From positions 620,001 to 684,000 of the forward strand of contig NZ_CP130943.1 in NCBI RefSeq assembly GCF_030656875.1: DNA of 64,000 bases, read 5' to 3'. The position numbers and the translations under genes were made by a program. Shown piece by piece: positions 29,277 to 39,587 of this stretch. Position 1 is the stretch's first letter. The number at the start of each line of letters is the position of its first letter. The notes beneath the pieces are model-generated. The model did not search any database, was not told the origin of the DNA, and saw only the letters and a list, made by a program, of their open reading frames with translations. Source of the stretch: Prescottella sp. R16 (GTDB taxonomy: Bacteria > Actinomycetota > Actinomycetes > Mycobacteriales > Mycobacteriaceae).

Positions 29277-30635
29277 ATGGGGAGCCTGAAGATTCATCCG
29301 CACAGCCGTGTCACCGGGTACACGACCGCGGGAGCGTGGACGTCGGACACGATCCAGGGGGTGTTCGCCGACCGGGTCCGGGAACGCGGTGCCCACCTCG
29401 CGGTGGCCGACCCGGCGGACAAGACCGGCCTCGTCGACCGTCTGCCGATGCGCCTGACGTGGCGCGAACTGGATGCCGAGGTGGACGCTGCGGCCGCGAC
29501 GCTCATGGCGTCCGGAATTCGGGCCGGCGACGTCGTCGCCGTGCAACTGCCGAACACGGTGGAGCAGGTCGTGGTGTTCCTGGCGGTGTGGCGGCTCGGT
29601 GCGATCGTGACGCCGCTGTCGGTGTCGGCGGATGCGGAGCAGATCGTCGACGCGTGCAACGAGGCGTGCGTCGGCGCCTACGTCACCGCCACCCGGGTCG
29701 GCGCGGATCGGGTTGCGGACCGGATGCTGGCGGTGCGCTCCCGGATCCCGACCCTGCAGGTGGTCCTCGCGTACGGCGACGGGCTGCCGGACGGCGTAGT
29801 GGCGATGGGTGGCCCGTCGCTGCATTGCCACGACGAGGTGGCGGCGTACGCGGCGACTCTCGCCCCAGCCCCCGACGACTGCATCTCGATCTGCTGGACG
29901 GCCGGGACCGGTGGCCGGCCGAAGGGGGTGCCGCACGCGCACTGTGAATCTCTTGCTCTCGCACGGTCCGTCGTCGCCGATGCACGACTGGAGCCCGGTG
30001 ACGTGATGCTCAACCCGGTGCCGTCGTCGACGGCGACGGGGATCACCGGAACTCTGCTGCCCTGGCTGGTCGCGGGATGTGTGCTGGTGCAGCACGAGCC
30101 GTCCGACGCCGCCGCGTTCGCGTCCCGGGTCGCGGACGAGAAGGTCACCTATACGGCGGCCCGGCCGTCGCTGCTGCCGGAACTCGAGGCGCGGCAGCCG
30201 GATCTGTCGACGCTCACCCGTATCGCGATCGGGGCCGGGCCGTTGTCCCCGGAGACGGCCCGCCGGTGGCAGGACCGGCACGGCATCGAGTTGGTCGACT
30301 ACTTCGGCACGGTCGAGGGCGTGGTGCTGCGTTCGGATCCGGGTGCTCCGCTGGGGCAGCGGACGGTGCTGTATCCGCGGACCGGGTATGCGAACGGCAC
30401 GGAGGTGGTGCTGGTCGGTCTCGACGGTGAGGGCGTGATCGAGGTCCCCGGTGTGCCGGGGGAGCTGCGAGTCCAGGGGCCGACGGTGTTCTCGGGATAC
30501 CTGAATCCGGCACGGGACGGGGACCCGTTCGATGCCGACGGCCTCTTCGCGACGGGGGAGGTGTTCGAGATCGACGGGCCGGAGGGCGCGTATCTGCGCT
30601 ATGTGGGGCGGCTCGGGCACGGCGGCGACGGCTGA
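29277..30635 (+). CDS. AMP-binding acyl-CoA synthetase lacking the C-terminal domain
   Basis: 452 residues of an ANL-superfamily adenylating enzyme. The N-terminal large domain is recognisable (LTWRELDAEV; ATP loop WTAGTGGRPKG, degenerate from the usual TSGTTGxPKG; DYFGTVEG; GELRVQGPTVFSGYL). It stops at YLRYVGR, just where the hinge leads into the C-terminal domain that carries the catalytic lysine, so about 110 residues are missing. No continuation is visible in any frame downstream. Excellent ribosome site (AGGAGGACGG). It may be inactive, or do half-reactions with another protein. Confidence 0.82.
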   Translation: MGSLKIHPHSRVTGYTTAGAWTSDTIQGVFADRVRERGAHLAVADPADKTGLVDRLPMRLTWRELDAEVDAAAATLMASGIRAGDVVAVQLPNTVEQVVVFLAVWRLGAIVTPLSVSADAEQIVDACNEACVGAYVTATRVGADRVADRMLAVRSRIPTLQVVLAYGDGLPDGVVAMGGPSLHCHDEVAAYAATLAPAPDDCISICWTAGTGGRPKGVPHAHCESLALARSVVADARLEPGDVMLNPVPSSTATGITGTLLPWLVAGCVLVQHEPSDAAAFASRVADEKVTYTAARPSLLPELEARQPDLSTLTRIAIGAGPLSPETARRWQDRHGIELVDYFGTVEGVVLRSDPGAPLGQRTVLYPRTGYANGTEVVLVGLDGEGVIEVPGVPGELRVQGPTVFSGYLNPARDGDPFDADGLFATGEVFEIDGPEGAYLRYVGRLGHGGDG

Positions 30636-30680
30636 CCGGGCTGCGGAACAACCGGCTGCCGTCGCGCGTTCGAATGTTCT

Positions 30681-31418
30681 GTGTCGATAGAGAGCAACGA
30701 GAACAACCCTGTCCGCCCCACCGCGACGATCGAGGTGTGGTCCGACGTCGCCTGCCCGTGGTGCTACATCGGGAAGCGGCGCTTCGCGGCGGCGCTCGAC
30801 GCGTTTCCCGGCCGGGACCGGATCGAGGTGGTGTGGCGGTCGTACCAGCTGGCGCCGGACACCCCGGTCGGTGCGCGACGCGGGGAACTCGAGGCGCTCG
30901 TCGAGCAGAAGGGGATGCCGGCCGATCAGGTGCGCGGCATGTTCGCGCACGTCGCGGCGACGGGCGCGGCGGACGGTCTGGTGCTGGACTTCGACACGGT
31001 GATCGCGGCCAACACGTTCGACGCGCACCGGCTTCTGCATCTGGCCGGGGAGCGGCGGGACGCGGTGCTCGAGGCGCTGTTCCGGGCTCACTTCACCGAC
31101 GGGCGTGTGATCGACGACCGTGCCGTGCTCGTCGAGATCGCAGCCGAGGCCGGACTGGACGTCGACGAGGTGCGTGCGGCGCTGGGCAGTGACGTCGCCG
31201 CGGATCTGGTGCGGGCCGATCTCGAGGAGGCACGCCGGCTCGGGGTGACGGGGGTGCCGTTCTTCGTCGCGAACCGGCAGCTCGCGGTCTCGGGGGCGCA
31301 GCCGACCTCGGTGTTCACGGAACTGTTGCGTCGGGCGCTCGAACGGAACGACGGTGACGACGACGCAGCCCCCGGCGGGACGGCCGAGGGCTGCAGCGAC
31401 GACGGGTGCGCGATCTAG
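30681..31418 (+). CDS. DsbA-family (FrnE-like) thiol oxidoreductase
   Basis: 245 residues, thioredoxin fold with a long helical insertion. The active site is CPWC (DVACPWCYIGKRRF), and the cis-Pro loop is GVTGVPFF. No signal peptide, so cytosolic, as for FrnE. The C-terminus carries an extra pair of cysteines (GCSDDGC). GTG start. Converges with mhuD, 13 bases between stops. Confidence 0.9.
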   Translation: MSIESNENNPVRPTATIEVWSDVACPWCYIGKRRFAAALDAFPGRDRIEVVWRSYQLAPDTPVGARRGELEALVEQKGMPADQVRGMFAHVAATGAADGLVLDFDTVIAANTFDAHRLLHLAGERRDAVLEALFRAHFTDGRVIDDRAVLVEIAAEAGLDVDEVRAALGSDVAADLVRADLEEARRLGVTGVPFFVANRQLAVSGAQPTSVFTELLRRALERNDGDDDAAPGGTAEGCSDDGCAI

Positions 31419-31431
31419 CGGGTACGGGGGA

Positions 31432-31746
31432 TCAGGATTCGGGCTTCGCCGGCACGTCGAGGACGACTTCGAACTCCAGCAGGGACGCGCCGGTCGCGAC
31501 CGGTTTGGCGCGCTCGCCGGCATGCGCGGCGCGGGCGTCGCCGTCCCGCCACGCGACGAAGGCGTCCTCGGTCTCCCATTGCGTCACCACGAAGTAGCGG
31601 TTCTCGCCCGCGACCGGACGCAGCAACTGGAATCCGAGGAAACCGGGGGAGTTCTCGACCGCGCCGGCTCGGGCGGCGAACCGCTTCTCCAGTTCGGGGC
31701 CGGCGCCCTCGGGGATCTCGATTGCGTTGATCTTCACGACTGCCAT
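31432..31746 (-). CDS. mhuD: Haem-degrading monooxygenase MhuD
   Basis: 104 residues, ferredoxin-like ABM fold, very close to M. tuberculosis Rv3592. Residues known to matter in MhuD are at the same positions: Asn7 (KINAIE), Trp66 and haem-ligand His75 (RAAHAG). Degrades haem to mycobilin-type products without releasing CO, recovering iron. Divergent from the alpha/beta hydrolase next to it, which in M. tuberculosis is the neighbour Rv3591c. Confidence 0.93.
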   Translation of the reverse strand: MAVVKINAIEIPEGAGPELEKRFAARAGAVENSPGFLGFQLLRPVAGENRYFVVTQWETEDAFVAWRDGDARAAHAGERAKPVATGASLLEFEVVLDVPAKPES

Positions 31747-31795
31747 GGGCGCGACGGTACTCCGGCGCGCTCGGCGGTGGGTTACCGTCGGTGCC

Positions 31796-32533
31796 GTGTT
31801 GCACGACGAGGGTGGGACGGGGCGGCCGATACTGCTGCTGCACGGGCTGATGGGCAGTGCCCGGACGTGGTCGCGGCACGTGTCGTGGCTGCGCGGACAC
31901 GGGCACGTCTACACGTTCGACGCGGCCGGTCACGGGCGTCCGATCGACGGGGATCCGACGACGGAGCTGTTCGTCGAGGATCTGGCGTCGGCGCTCGGGG
32001 ATGTCGCGGAGCCGCTGACGGTGATCGGGCATTCGATGGGGGCGTTGCACGCGTGGTGTTTCGCGGCCGCGTATCCGGATCGGGTGCGGGCGCTGGTCCT
32101 CGAGGACATGGCGCCGGATTTCCGGGGTCGGACCGCGAAGGATTGGGCGGCAATGGTTTCCGCGTGGCCGCAGCCGTTTCCCACCGAGGAGTCGGTGCTC
32201 GAATATTTCGGTGAGGTCGCCGGACGGTACTTCCTCGATTCGTTCGAGCGCCGCCCCGACGGCTGGTATCTGCACGGCGACGTCGCGACGTTCCGGGACA
32301 TCTCCGAGGAGTGGGGCACCCGGCACTTCTGGGCGCAGTGGGACGCGGTGCGGGCGCCGGCGCTGCTCATCGAGGGCGAGTTCACGATCACGCCCGAGGG
32401 GCAGATGCGCCGGATGCTCGAGGGGCACGACGCCCGCTACGTGTGGGTGCGCCGTGCGGGGCATCTCGTGCACGACGATCAGCCCGAGCAGTATCGGGAG
32501 GCTGTCGAGGAGTTCCTGACGTCGCTTCGTTAG
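31796..32533 (+). CDS. Alpha/beta hydrolase (Rv3591c-like)
   Basis: About 245 residues. Oxyanion loop LLLHGLMGSARTW, nucleophile elbow GHSMG, and a late Asp/His pair (RRAGHLVHDD) complete a triad. The GTG at 31796 lies 7 bases after TACCGT, a leaderless arrangement; the longer upstream frame overlaps the mhuD start region. Its stop codon overlaps that of convergent mutY. Conserved beside mhuD, but substrate unknown. Confidence 0.86.
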   Translation: MLHDEGGTGRPILLLHGLMGSARTWSRHVSWLRGHGHVYTFDAAGHGRPIDGDPTTELFVEDLASALGDVAEPLTVIGHSMGALHAWCFAAAYPDRVRALVLEDMAPDFRGRTAKDWAAMVSAWPQPFPTEESVLEYFGEVAGRYFLDSFERRPDGWYLHGDVATFRDISEEWGTRHFWAQWDAVRAPALLIEGEFTITPEGQMRRMLEGHDARYVWVRRAGHLVHDDQPEQYREAVEEFLTSLR

Positions 32534-33432
32534 GAGCCTTCGCCGGCGAGGGCGAACAGGCCGTCGTCGGTCTGTTCGACGAGTCCGTCGACGAGCAGCG
32601 AATCCAGGGCGCGGTCCCGCTGGCCCGGATCGCGCAGCCACACCAGGTCCAGTTCGGCGCGTTCGACGGGGCGGGTGCTGGCGCGCAGGACGTCCATGAG
32701 TTTGCCGCGCACCTGGCGGTCGGTGCCGGCGAACTTCTGCACCTTGCGGGGCTCGCCGGTGTAGGCGGGGCGACCGGCCTCGACCCAGGTGCAGCGTGGC
32801 AGGGGGCACGCGTCACAGTCCGGGGTGCGGGCGGTGCACACGGTGGCGCCGAGTTCCATCAGGGCCGCCGAGAACCGGGCGGCGCGTTCGCGACCGCGGG
32901 GCAGCAGCGCTTCGACGTCGGCCATGTCACGTTTGGCGGACGGGTTCCCCTGGTCGGCGCGACCGTGTACGGCGCGGGCGACGACGCGTCGAACATTGGT
33001 GTCCACCACGGGGACTCGTTGATCGTAGGCGAAGCAGGCGACGGCACGGGCGGTGTAGTCACCGATGCCGGGCAGGCCGAGCAGGACGGCGACGTCGGCG
33101 GGTACGGCGTCGCCGTGTTCGGACGCCAGCACACCCGCGCATTCGTGCAGGCGCAGGGCCCGCCGCGGGTAGCCGAGCTTGCCCCATGCGCGCAGCACGT
33201 CGGCCTGGCTCGACGCCGCCATCGCGGACGGGACGGGCCAGCGGCGCACCCATTCCTCCCAGATCGGGGCGACGCGGGCCACCGGTGTCTGCTGCAGCAT
33301 GATCTCGCTCATGAGGATGTGCCAGGCGGTCACGCCCTCGCGTCGCCACGGCAGGTCGCGGGCCTGGTCGTCGTACCACCGCAGCAGGGCGGACGCGTCC
33401 ACCGTCGGGTTTGCCAGCACTGAAACTTCCAT
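32530..33432 (-). CDS. mutY: A/G-specific adenine glycosylase MutY
   Basis: About 300 residues. Removes A mispaired with 8-oxoG. Catalytic Glu region LMSEIMLQQTPVARV, helix-hairpin-helix LLGLPGIGDYTARAV with catalytic Asp in VVDTNVRRV, and a C-terminal iron-sulfur loop with four cysteines. The spacing of these is C-x6-C-x2-C-x4-C, one residue shorter than the usual x5 at the end. The C-terminal NUDIX-like domain is short. Divergent from carbonic anhydrase, as in M. tuberculosis. Confidence 0.93.
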   Translation of the reverse strand: MEVSVLANPTVDASALLRWYDDQARDLPWRREGVTAWHILMSEIMLQQTPVARVAPIWEEWVRRWPVPSAMAASSQADVLRAWGKLGYPRRALRLHECAGVLASEHGDAVPADVAVLLGLPGIGDYTARAVACFAYDQRVPVVDTNVRRVVARAVHGRADQGNPSAKRDMADVEALLPRGRERAARFSAALMELGATVCTARTPDCDACPLPRCTWVEAGRPAYTGEPRKVQKFAGTDRQVRGKLMDVLRASTRPVERAELDLVWLRDPGQRDRALDSLLVDGLVEQTDDGLFALAGEGS

Positions 33433-33510
33433 CCTTGCTCGTGTCCCCCGGGCCGGTTCGCGCAGGGGGGATGTTGCAGGTCCGGCCGTTTCGGAAGACC
33501 TGCACGGGTG

Positions 33511-33516
33511 CACAAT
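33511..33516 (+). promoter_or_regulatory. -10 hexamer of carbonic anhydrase promoter
   Basis: CACAAT lies seven bases before the ATG at 33524, giving a leaderless transcript. Confidence 0.5.
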
Positions 33517-33523
33517 GGGCCCC

Positions 33524-34150
33524 ATGCCCAATTCGAATCCGATTTCTGCGTGGAATGCCCTCAAACAGGGTAACGAGCGCTTTGTCAGCGGTACCCCGAT
33601 CCATCCGAACCAGGGAGTCGAGGATCGTGCGAAGCTGGTCGACGGCCAGCACCCGACGGCCGTGATCTTCGGTTGTGGTGACTCCCGTGTCGCCGCCGAG
33701 CTCATCTTCGACCAGGGCCTCGGTGACTCGTTCGTCGTCCGTACCGCCGGTCATGTCGTGGACAGCACGACTCTCGGTTCCATCGAGTTCGGCGTCGAAC
33801 TTCTGAACACTCCGCTGATCGTCGTGCTCGGCCACGACAGTTGCGGCGCGGTCAAGGCGACTCTCGACGCCCTCGACAACGTCAACATCCCGGGTGGTTT
33901 CATCCGTGACATCGTCGAGCGGGTGACCCCGTCGATCCTCAAGGCCCGGCTGGACGGGGTGTCGGAGGTCGACGAGTTCGTGGGCCGCCACGTCATGGAG
34001 ACGGCGGAGTTGCTGATGCAGCGCTCGCGCATCATCGCCGACGCGGTCGACGCCGGAAAGTGCGCCATCGTCGGTGTCACCTACAAGCTGGCCGACGGTG
34101 GCATCAAGCTCCGTGGCGCCATCGGCGACATCGGCGAAACGGTCGACTGA
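33524..34150 (+). CDS. canB: Beta-carbonic anhydrase
   Basis: About 208 residues. Interconverts CO2 and bicarbonate in the cytosol. Zinc ligands and the Asp-Arg dyad are in FGCGDSRVAAE and GHDSCGAV. Matches M. tuberculosis Rv3588c in position. The ATG at 33524 is at leaderless distance from CACAAT; another ATG nine bases earlier overlaps that hexamer. A strong hairpin follows. Confidence 0.95.
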   Translation: MPNSNPISAWNALKQGNERFVSGTPIHPNQGVEDRAKLVDGQHPTAVIFGCGDSRVAAELIFDQGLGDSFVVRTAGHVVDSTTLGSIEFGVELLNTPLIVVLGHDSCGAVKATLDALDNVNIPGGFIRDIVERVTPSILKARLDGVSEVDEFVGRHVMETAELLMQRSRIIADAVDAGKCAIVGVTYKLADGGIKLRGAIGDIGETVD

Positions 34151-34161
34151 CAGCCGTCCGC

Positions 34162-34198
34162 CCGGTGCGGGACGCGGGTGCGCCCGCGCCCGCACCGG
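34162..34198 (+). terminator. Hairpin terminator after carbonic anhydrase
   Basis: CCGGTGCGGG pairs with its complement, and CGCGGG/CCCGCG extend the stem inside one bulged A, around a four-base loop. Begins 11 bases after the stop. Confidence 0.65.
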
Positions 34199-34253
34199 AC
34201 GACACGCCGAGACCGCTGAAGCGAAGTCGGCCGCAGGGAATTACGGTTGACTC

Positions 34254-34925
34254 GTGCTTGAACCGAACGGACCGTTGCCCCCCGAGATCTACTGGCGTCG
34301 CCGCATCCTCGCGGCTGTCGTGGCCGTGGTGGTGATCGCGCTGGTCGTGTGGATCGTGTCGGCGGTCGCCGGCGGCGGATCCGACGACACCCCGGAGGCG
34401 GCGGCCGCGGCGCAGTCGTCGACGCTCGCCGAGACGAGTGCACCGCCCGCATCGGCCGACGAGTCGGACACGCCGTCGGGAACCGGCACGACGTCCGAGG
34501 CGGCGACGTCCACATCGACCGGTGCCGCGCGGGAACAGTGCCAGGACCGGTCGCTCGCGATCAAGGCGACCCCGGATCGGCCGCAGTACCGGATCGGTGA
34601 CGAGCCGAGTTTCACGATCGCGATCACCAACATCGGGACCAGCGCGTGTGAGCGTGATCTGGGGTCGGGTCTGCAGCAGGCACTCGTCTACACCCTCGAC
34701 GGCAACAAGCGGCTGTGGTCGAACGTCGACTGCTATCCGGACGCCGAGGCTGCGGTGCAGGAACTCGAACCGGGTGGCCAGGCCCGGTTCACGGTCAAGT
34801 GGTCGGGCAAGACGTCCGATCCGGGCTGCACCACGAACCGGAACCAGGTACCGCCGGGCGCGTACACACTGGTCGCGCAGATCGGTGAACTGCGCAGCGC
34901 TCCCGAACCGTTCAACTTCGCCTGA
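34254..34925 (+). CDS. Membrane-anchored extracytoplasmic protein (Rv3587c-like)
   Basis: 223 residues. One membrane span (about 17-38) after a short cytoplasmic start, then a Ser/Thr/Ala-rich linker (to ~95) and a C-terminal beta-sandwich-like domain with four cysteines (CQDR, ACERD, VDCYP, GCTTN), probably two disulfides outside the membrane. GTG start is 6 bases after TACGGT. Position between carbonic anhydrase and disA is conserved with mycobacteria. Function not known. Confidence 0.8.
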   Translation: MLEPNGPLPPEIYWRRRILAAVVAVVVIALVVWIVSAVAGGGSDDTPEAAAAAQSSTLAETSAPPASADESDTPSGTGTTSEAATSTSTGAAREQCQDRSLAIKATPDRPQYRIGDEPSFTIAITNIGTSACERDLGSGLQQALVYTLDGNKRLWSNVDCYPDAEAAVQELEPGGQARFTVKWSGKTSDPGCTTNRNQVPPGAYTLVAQIGELRSAPEPFNFA

Positions 34926-34935
34926 CCGTTCGCCG

Positions 34936-36021
34936 CTAGTCGAACGGCCCGCTGATCGACGCCTCCGCGAGCCGGGAGAGCCCTTCCCTGATGTGCCGGG
35001 CCCACAGCCCGCCGATGCCGTCCACCGACTGCAGGTCCGCCGCGGTCGCGGCGAGTAGGGCCTGCAGCGTCCCGAACGAGCCGACCAGGCGGTGGATCTG
35101 CACGAACTGCAGCCGGGGCACCCGGGTGAGGACGCGGTAGCCGCGCGGGCTCATCGGCGCGTCGAGCGCCTCGATCGTTCCCGGATATCCGAACGCCCGC
35201 GCCAGCGTCGTCAGATCCAGCAGGTCCACGTCGGTGAGTTTGTCGATCGCGGCGAGGGTCGCGTTCACCGCCGATGTCGACGCCGGTTCGGACCCGGCCA
35301 GATAGTCGCGGACGACGAGTTGCCGGACCGTGTCGTTGTCGCCGACCAGTTCCTCGAGTTGCAGGGCCAACTGCCGGCCGTCGGTGCCGAGTTCGAGCAC
35401 GTCCTGTTCGATCTCGACGGACACCCGTCGCACCATCTCGAGCCGTTGCACGACGGTCAGCGCGTCGCGCAGGGTCACGAAGTCCTCGATCTCGACGATC
35501 GACAGCTGTCGTGTCACCTCGTCGAGCCGCGACTTGTAGCGCTCCAGGGTGGCCACGGCCTGGTTCGCGCGCGACAGGATCGTCGACGACCCGTCGATGA
35601 CGTGCCGGATCCCTCCGATGTACACGCTCACGATGCTCATCGACTGGCTCACCGACACCACCGGGTAGCCGGTCTGGATGGCGGTACGTTCGGCGGCGCG
35701 GTGTCGGGTCCCGGATTCGACGGTGGGGATCCGGTGATCGGGGACGAGTTGCACGTTGGCTCGCACGATGCGGCCGCCGTCCGACGACAGCACCACCGCG
35801 CCGTCCATCTTCGACAGTTCACGCAGCCGGGTGGGGGCGAATTCGACGTCGAGCACGAATCCGCCGTCGCACAGGGCCTCCACCTCGTCGTCGTAGCCGA
35901 GCACGATCAGCGCACCCGTGCGTCCCCGCAGGATGCGTTCGAGCGCGTCTCGCAGCGCCGTTCCAGGGGCGAGGCGGGAGATGGTGTCGCGGAGCACCGC
36001 CGACGACGCAGCATCGTTCAT
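34936..36021 (-). CDS. disA: DNA integrity scanning diadenylate cyclase DisA
   Basis: 361 residues. Makes c-di-AMP from two ATP and scans DNA for branched structures. DAC domain motifs DGAVVL and GTRHRAAER are intact. A helical spine leads to a C-terminal helix-hairpin-helix domain ([12 protein letters not shown]). GAGGGGGG lies before the ATG. As in M. tuberculosis it is next to radA, which modulates DisA in other bacteria; here a thioesterase gene lies between them. Confidence 0.96.
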   Translation of the reverse strand: MNDAASSAVLRDTISRLAPGTALRDALERILRGRTGALIVLGYDDEVEALCDGGFVLDVEFAPTRLRELSKMDGAVVLSSDGGRIVRANVQLVPDHRIPTVESGTRHRAAERTAIQTGYPVVSVSQSMSIVSVYIGGIRHVIDGSSTILSRANQAVATLERYKSRLDEVTRQLSIVEIEDFVTLRDALTVVQRLEMVRRVSVEIEQDVLELGTDGRQLALQLEELVGDNDTVRQLVVRDYLAGSEPASTSAVNATLAAIDKLTDVDLLDLTTLARAFGYPGTIEALDAPMSPRGYRVLTRVPRLQFVQIHRLVGSFGTLQALLAATAADLQSVDGIGGLWARHIREGLSRLAEASISGPFD

Positions 36022-36123
36022 CGCGAAAATCCCCCCTCGAACGGTTGTTGTCTGTGCGTCCGAGATCACATCCGGTGGAGCCGCGTTCGGACGGCAGGCG
36101 AGCCGTCTCTACATTACCTAGTT

Positions 36124-36684
36124 GTGAGCAGTACTTGGACGTTGCCCGAAGACCTCGTCATGCCGCCGGTTCCGGAGTTCTTCCCGGCACCCGGGGAGCC
36201 GCTGCCCCAGCACTGGTCGAAGTGTTTCGGTTGCGGCGACGACCAGCCGGCCGGGATGAAGATGAGCTTCGCGGCGGGGGAGGACTACACGGTGACGGGG
36301 CGCCTCGAGGTCGCCAACCGGTACCAGGGCGGCCCCGGTGTCATTCACGGCGGCATCCTGTCCACCGCCTTCGACGAGGCTCAGGGCATGGCGTGCATGG
36401 TGCTCGGCGGTCCGGTCGTCACCGCGCATCTCGAGATCGACTTCGCTCGTCCCATCCCGCTCAGTTCGGTGCTCGAGATCCGTGCCCGGCTGGACGGCAT
36501 CGTCCGCCGCAAGGCGTACACGACTGCGGAGGCGTTCATCGTGGAGGGCCCGGGCGCCGATCCGCAGACCGCGGTCGCCACGTCGCGGGGCCTGTTCCTG
36601 ACGGTCCAGGCCGCGCACTTCGAGCCGACCGCGGCGTTCGTCGACGGCGAGCCCACGTCGCCGTTCGGTACGTCCGCGGTCTGA
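36124..36684 (+). CDS. PaaI-type hotdog thioesterase
   Basis: About 186 residues. Hotdog fold with HGGILSTAFDEAQGMA, the helix that carries the catalytic acid, and an N-terminal CFGCG. Expected to hydrolyse an acyl-CoA thioester. GTG start about eight bases after TACATT, leaderless. Inserted between disA (divergent) and radA (convergent). Confidence 0.83.
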   Translation: MSSTWTLPEDLVMPPVPEFFPAPGEPLPQHWSKCFGCGDDQPAGMKMSFAAGEDYTVTGRLEVANRYQGGPGVIHGGILSTAFDEAQGMACMVLGGPVVTAHLEIDFARPIPLSSVLEIRARLDGIVRRKAYTTAEAFIVEGPGADPQTAVATSRGLFLTVQAAHFEPTAAFVDGEPTSPFGTSAV

Positions 36685-36687
36685 CGT

Positions 36688-38076
36688 TCACCGAAGGGCC
36701 AACGCCCGCAAGGCTTCTCCGACGTTCGATACCTCGACCGGGCGGATCTTGCCGGGGAGGTCCCCGGAGCCGGCCGGGACGATCGCGCGGGTGAATCCCA
36801 TCCGGGCCGCCTCGGCGACCCGCCGGCTCACTCCGGTGACCCGGCGTACCTCACCGGCCAGGCCCACCTCGCCGAGCACGACGGTGCCCGAGGGGAGCGG
36901 ACGGTCCTTGCCGGCGGACGCGACCGCGACGGCCAGGGCCAGGTCGCACGACGGGTCCGTCATCCGCATCCCGCCGACCGTGGCCGCGTACACCTCCTTG
37001 TCGGACAGTTTGATGCCGTGCCGACGCTCGAGGACGGCCAGCACCATCGACACACGTGCGGAGTCGAGTCCGCTCACCGCGCGCCGCGGCGAGGGGTTGT
37101 GAGTGGGGGCGACGAGGGCCTGCACCTCGCCGAGCAGGGGACGTTTGCCGTCCATCGTGACCGTCACGGCGGTTCCCGACACCTCGTCGGTCCGGTGGTG
37201 CAGGAACAGGCCCGACGGGTCGCTCACCCCGACGATGCCGTCCTCGCGCAGTTCGAAGCAGCCCACCTCGTCGGCCGCGCCGAACCGGTTCTTGATGCCG
37301 CGGACCATGCGCAGCGTGGAATGCTTGTCGCCCTCGAAGTGCAGGACCACGTCCACCAGGTGCTCGAGGGAGCGGGGGCCGGCCACCGCACCGTCCTTGG
37401 TGACGTGGCCGATCAGCAGGACGGGGATGCCCCCCGCCTTCGCGAGCGAGGTGAGCGCGCTGGTGACGGCCCGCACCTGGGTCACGCCGCCGGTCACGCC
37501 GTCGACGTCGGCGGCGAGCATGGTCTGCACCGAGTCGACGATCAGCAGCGTCGGACGCACCTGCTCGACATGACCCAGCACGGTGGCCAGATCGGATTCG
37601 GCTGCGAGATAGACCCGTTCGTGTACCGCTCCGGTCCGGTCGGCGCGCAGGCGCACCTGCCCGGCCGATTCCTCCCCGGTGACGTACAGCGCGCGGTCGT
37701 CGGGGCCGCGGGTGGCCCACCGGTGCACGACCTCGAGGAGCAGCGTCGACTTGCCGACGCCGGGCTCACCGGCCAGCAGTACCACCGAACCGGGGACGAC
37801 GCCGCCGCCGAGGACCCGGTCGAGTTCCTCGACGCCGGTGGGTTTGGCACGGGTCGCGGTGCCGTCGATCCGGGTGATCGGCGTGGCCGGGGTGGACGGC
37901 AGGAGCGCGGCGGCGCCGCTGCGGGCCAGCGAGGTTCCGGGCCGGGTGGCCACGGCGGCGAGCACGGGCGCCTCGTCCATCGACCCCCAGGTGCCGCACT
38001 CGGGGCAGCGTCCCACCCATTTCGTGACCGTGTGCCCACACGACGAACACCGGAAACTCGACTTAGCCTTTGCCAC
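36688..38076 (-). CDS. radA: DNA repair protein RadA
   Basis: 462 residues. N-terminal C4 zinc finger (CSSCGH, CPECGTW), RecA-like core with GEPGVGKST and the RadA-specific KNRFG motif, and a C-terminal Lon-like domain. Processes recombination intermediates by driving branch migration. Transcribed towards the thioesterase. ATG start. Upstream lpqE is separated by a strong terminator. Confidence 0.96.
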   Translation of the reverse strand: MAKAKSSFRCSSCGHTVTKWVGRCPECGTWGSMDEAPVLAAVATRPGTSLARSGAAALLPSTPATPITRIDGTATRAKPTGVEELDRVLGGGVVPGSVVLLAGEPGVGKSTLLLEVVHRWATRGPDDRALYVTGEESAGQVRLRADRTGAVHERVYLAAESDLATVLGHVEQVRPTLLIVDSVQTMLAADVDGVTGGVTQVRAVTSALTSLAKAGGIPVLLIGHVTKDGAVAGPRSLEHLVDVVLHFEGDKHSTLRMVRGIKNRFGAADEVGCFELREDGIVGVSDPSGLFLHHRTDEVSGTAVTVTMDGKRPLLGEVQALVAPTHNPSPRRAVSGLDSARVSMVLAVLERRHGIKLSDKEVYAATVGGMRMTDPSCDLALAVAVASAGKDRPLPSGTVVLGEVGLAGEVRRVTGVSRRVAEAARMGFTRAIVPAGSGDLPGKIRPVEVSNVGEALRALALR

Positions 38077-38104
38077 GCCGGAAGCCTAGTGGCCGGTACC
38101 GACA

Positions 38105-38139
38105 GACGAGCCCGGGCACCATCGGTGCCCGGGCTCGTC
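38105..38139 (-). terminator. Terminator between lpqE and radA
   Basis: Perfect 16-bp stem (GACGAGCCCGGGCACC and complement) with a three-base loop, 26 bases after the lpqE stop on the minus strand. Confidence 0.75.
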
Positions 38140-38165
38140 CGGAAGTGCTCGGTGTGACCGCGGGG

Positions 38166-38765
38166 TCAGTGGCCGCCCTCGGCGACGTCGGGGGACATGG
38201 CCGACTCGTGACGCTCGGTCTTCGGGCCGGCGTCGACGGGCACCTGCACGGTGATGTCGCCGGCGTTCTCGAAGGTGAAGATCACCGGGAAGGTCAGGCC
38301 CGGGCGGACGCCCTCACGGATGTCCTCGAGGGTGACGTCGATCAGGCTGAGGTGCTCGGGAGCCTGCTCGGGAACCGACACGTCCGGGTTGCCGGCGCCG
38401 AGTGCCTGCTGCGGCTTGATCTCGAGGGTGCCCGCCTCGTCGTCGATCACGACGGATGCGGCGTAGTCGGTCTTGATGCTCTTCAGCCGGTCCGTCGCGA
38501 ACTCGCTGAGGTTGACGGCGGTGAAGGCGAGCTGCGCCGTGCCGCCCGGCTCGATGCTGAACTCCTCGGAGTTCGGGTACAGCACGTGCACGTTGCGCAG
38601 GGCGATGTCGCCGTCGGTGGCCTGGTTGCCGTTCACGGCAGCGGCCTGGGTGGCCGTCTGCGAGATCTGACCTGCGCCGCACGCGGACAGCACGAGCGTC
38701 GCGCCGGCAGCGAGGGCGACAGCGGTGGCGACTCGACGAGTCGGCGACGCATTGAGAGCAGTCAC
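38166..38765 (-). CDS. lpqE: Lipoprotein LpqE-like
   Basis: About 199 residues. Lipobox LSAC (LVLSACGAG) after a hydrophobic N-terminus marks a lipid-anchored exported protein. The mature part is beta-rich with a DUF461/PCuAC-like look (NVHVLYPN, LSLIDVTLEDI). The GTG at 38765 is preceded by GGAGG nine bases upstream. Orthologous by position to Rv3584. PCuAC proteins bind copper, but I do not see the usual Met/His set clearly, so metal binding is uncertain. Confidence 0.82.
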   Translation of the reverse strand: MTALNASPTRRVATAVALAAGATLVLSACGAGQISQTATQAAAVNGNQATDGDIALRNVHVLYPNSEEFSIEPGGTAQLAFTAVNLSEFATDRLKSIKTDYAASVVIDDEAGTLEIKPQQALGAGNPDVSVPEQAPEHLSLIDVTLEDIREGVRPGLTFPVIFTFENAGDITVQVPVDAGPKTERHESAMSPDVAEGGH

Positions 38766-39585
<820 letters not shown>

Positions 39586-39587
39586 CG

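Noticed and set aside
35092..36123. Extension of the thioesterase frame through disA
   Set aside because: Antisense to disA; the hotdog domain begins after 36124, which follows a -10 hexamer.
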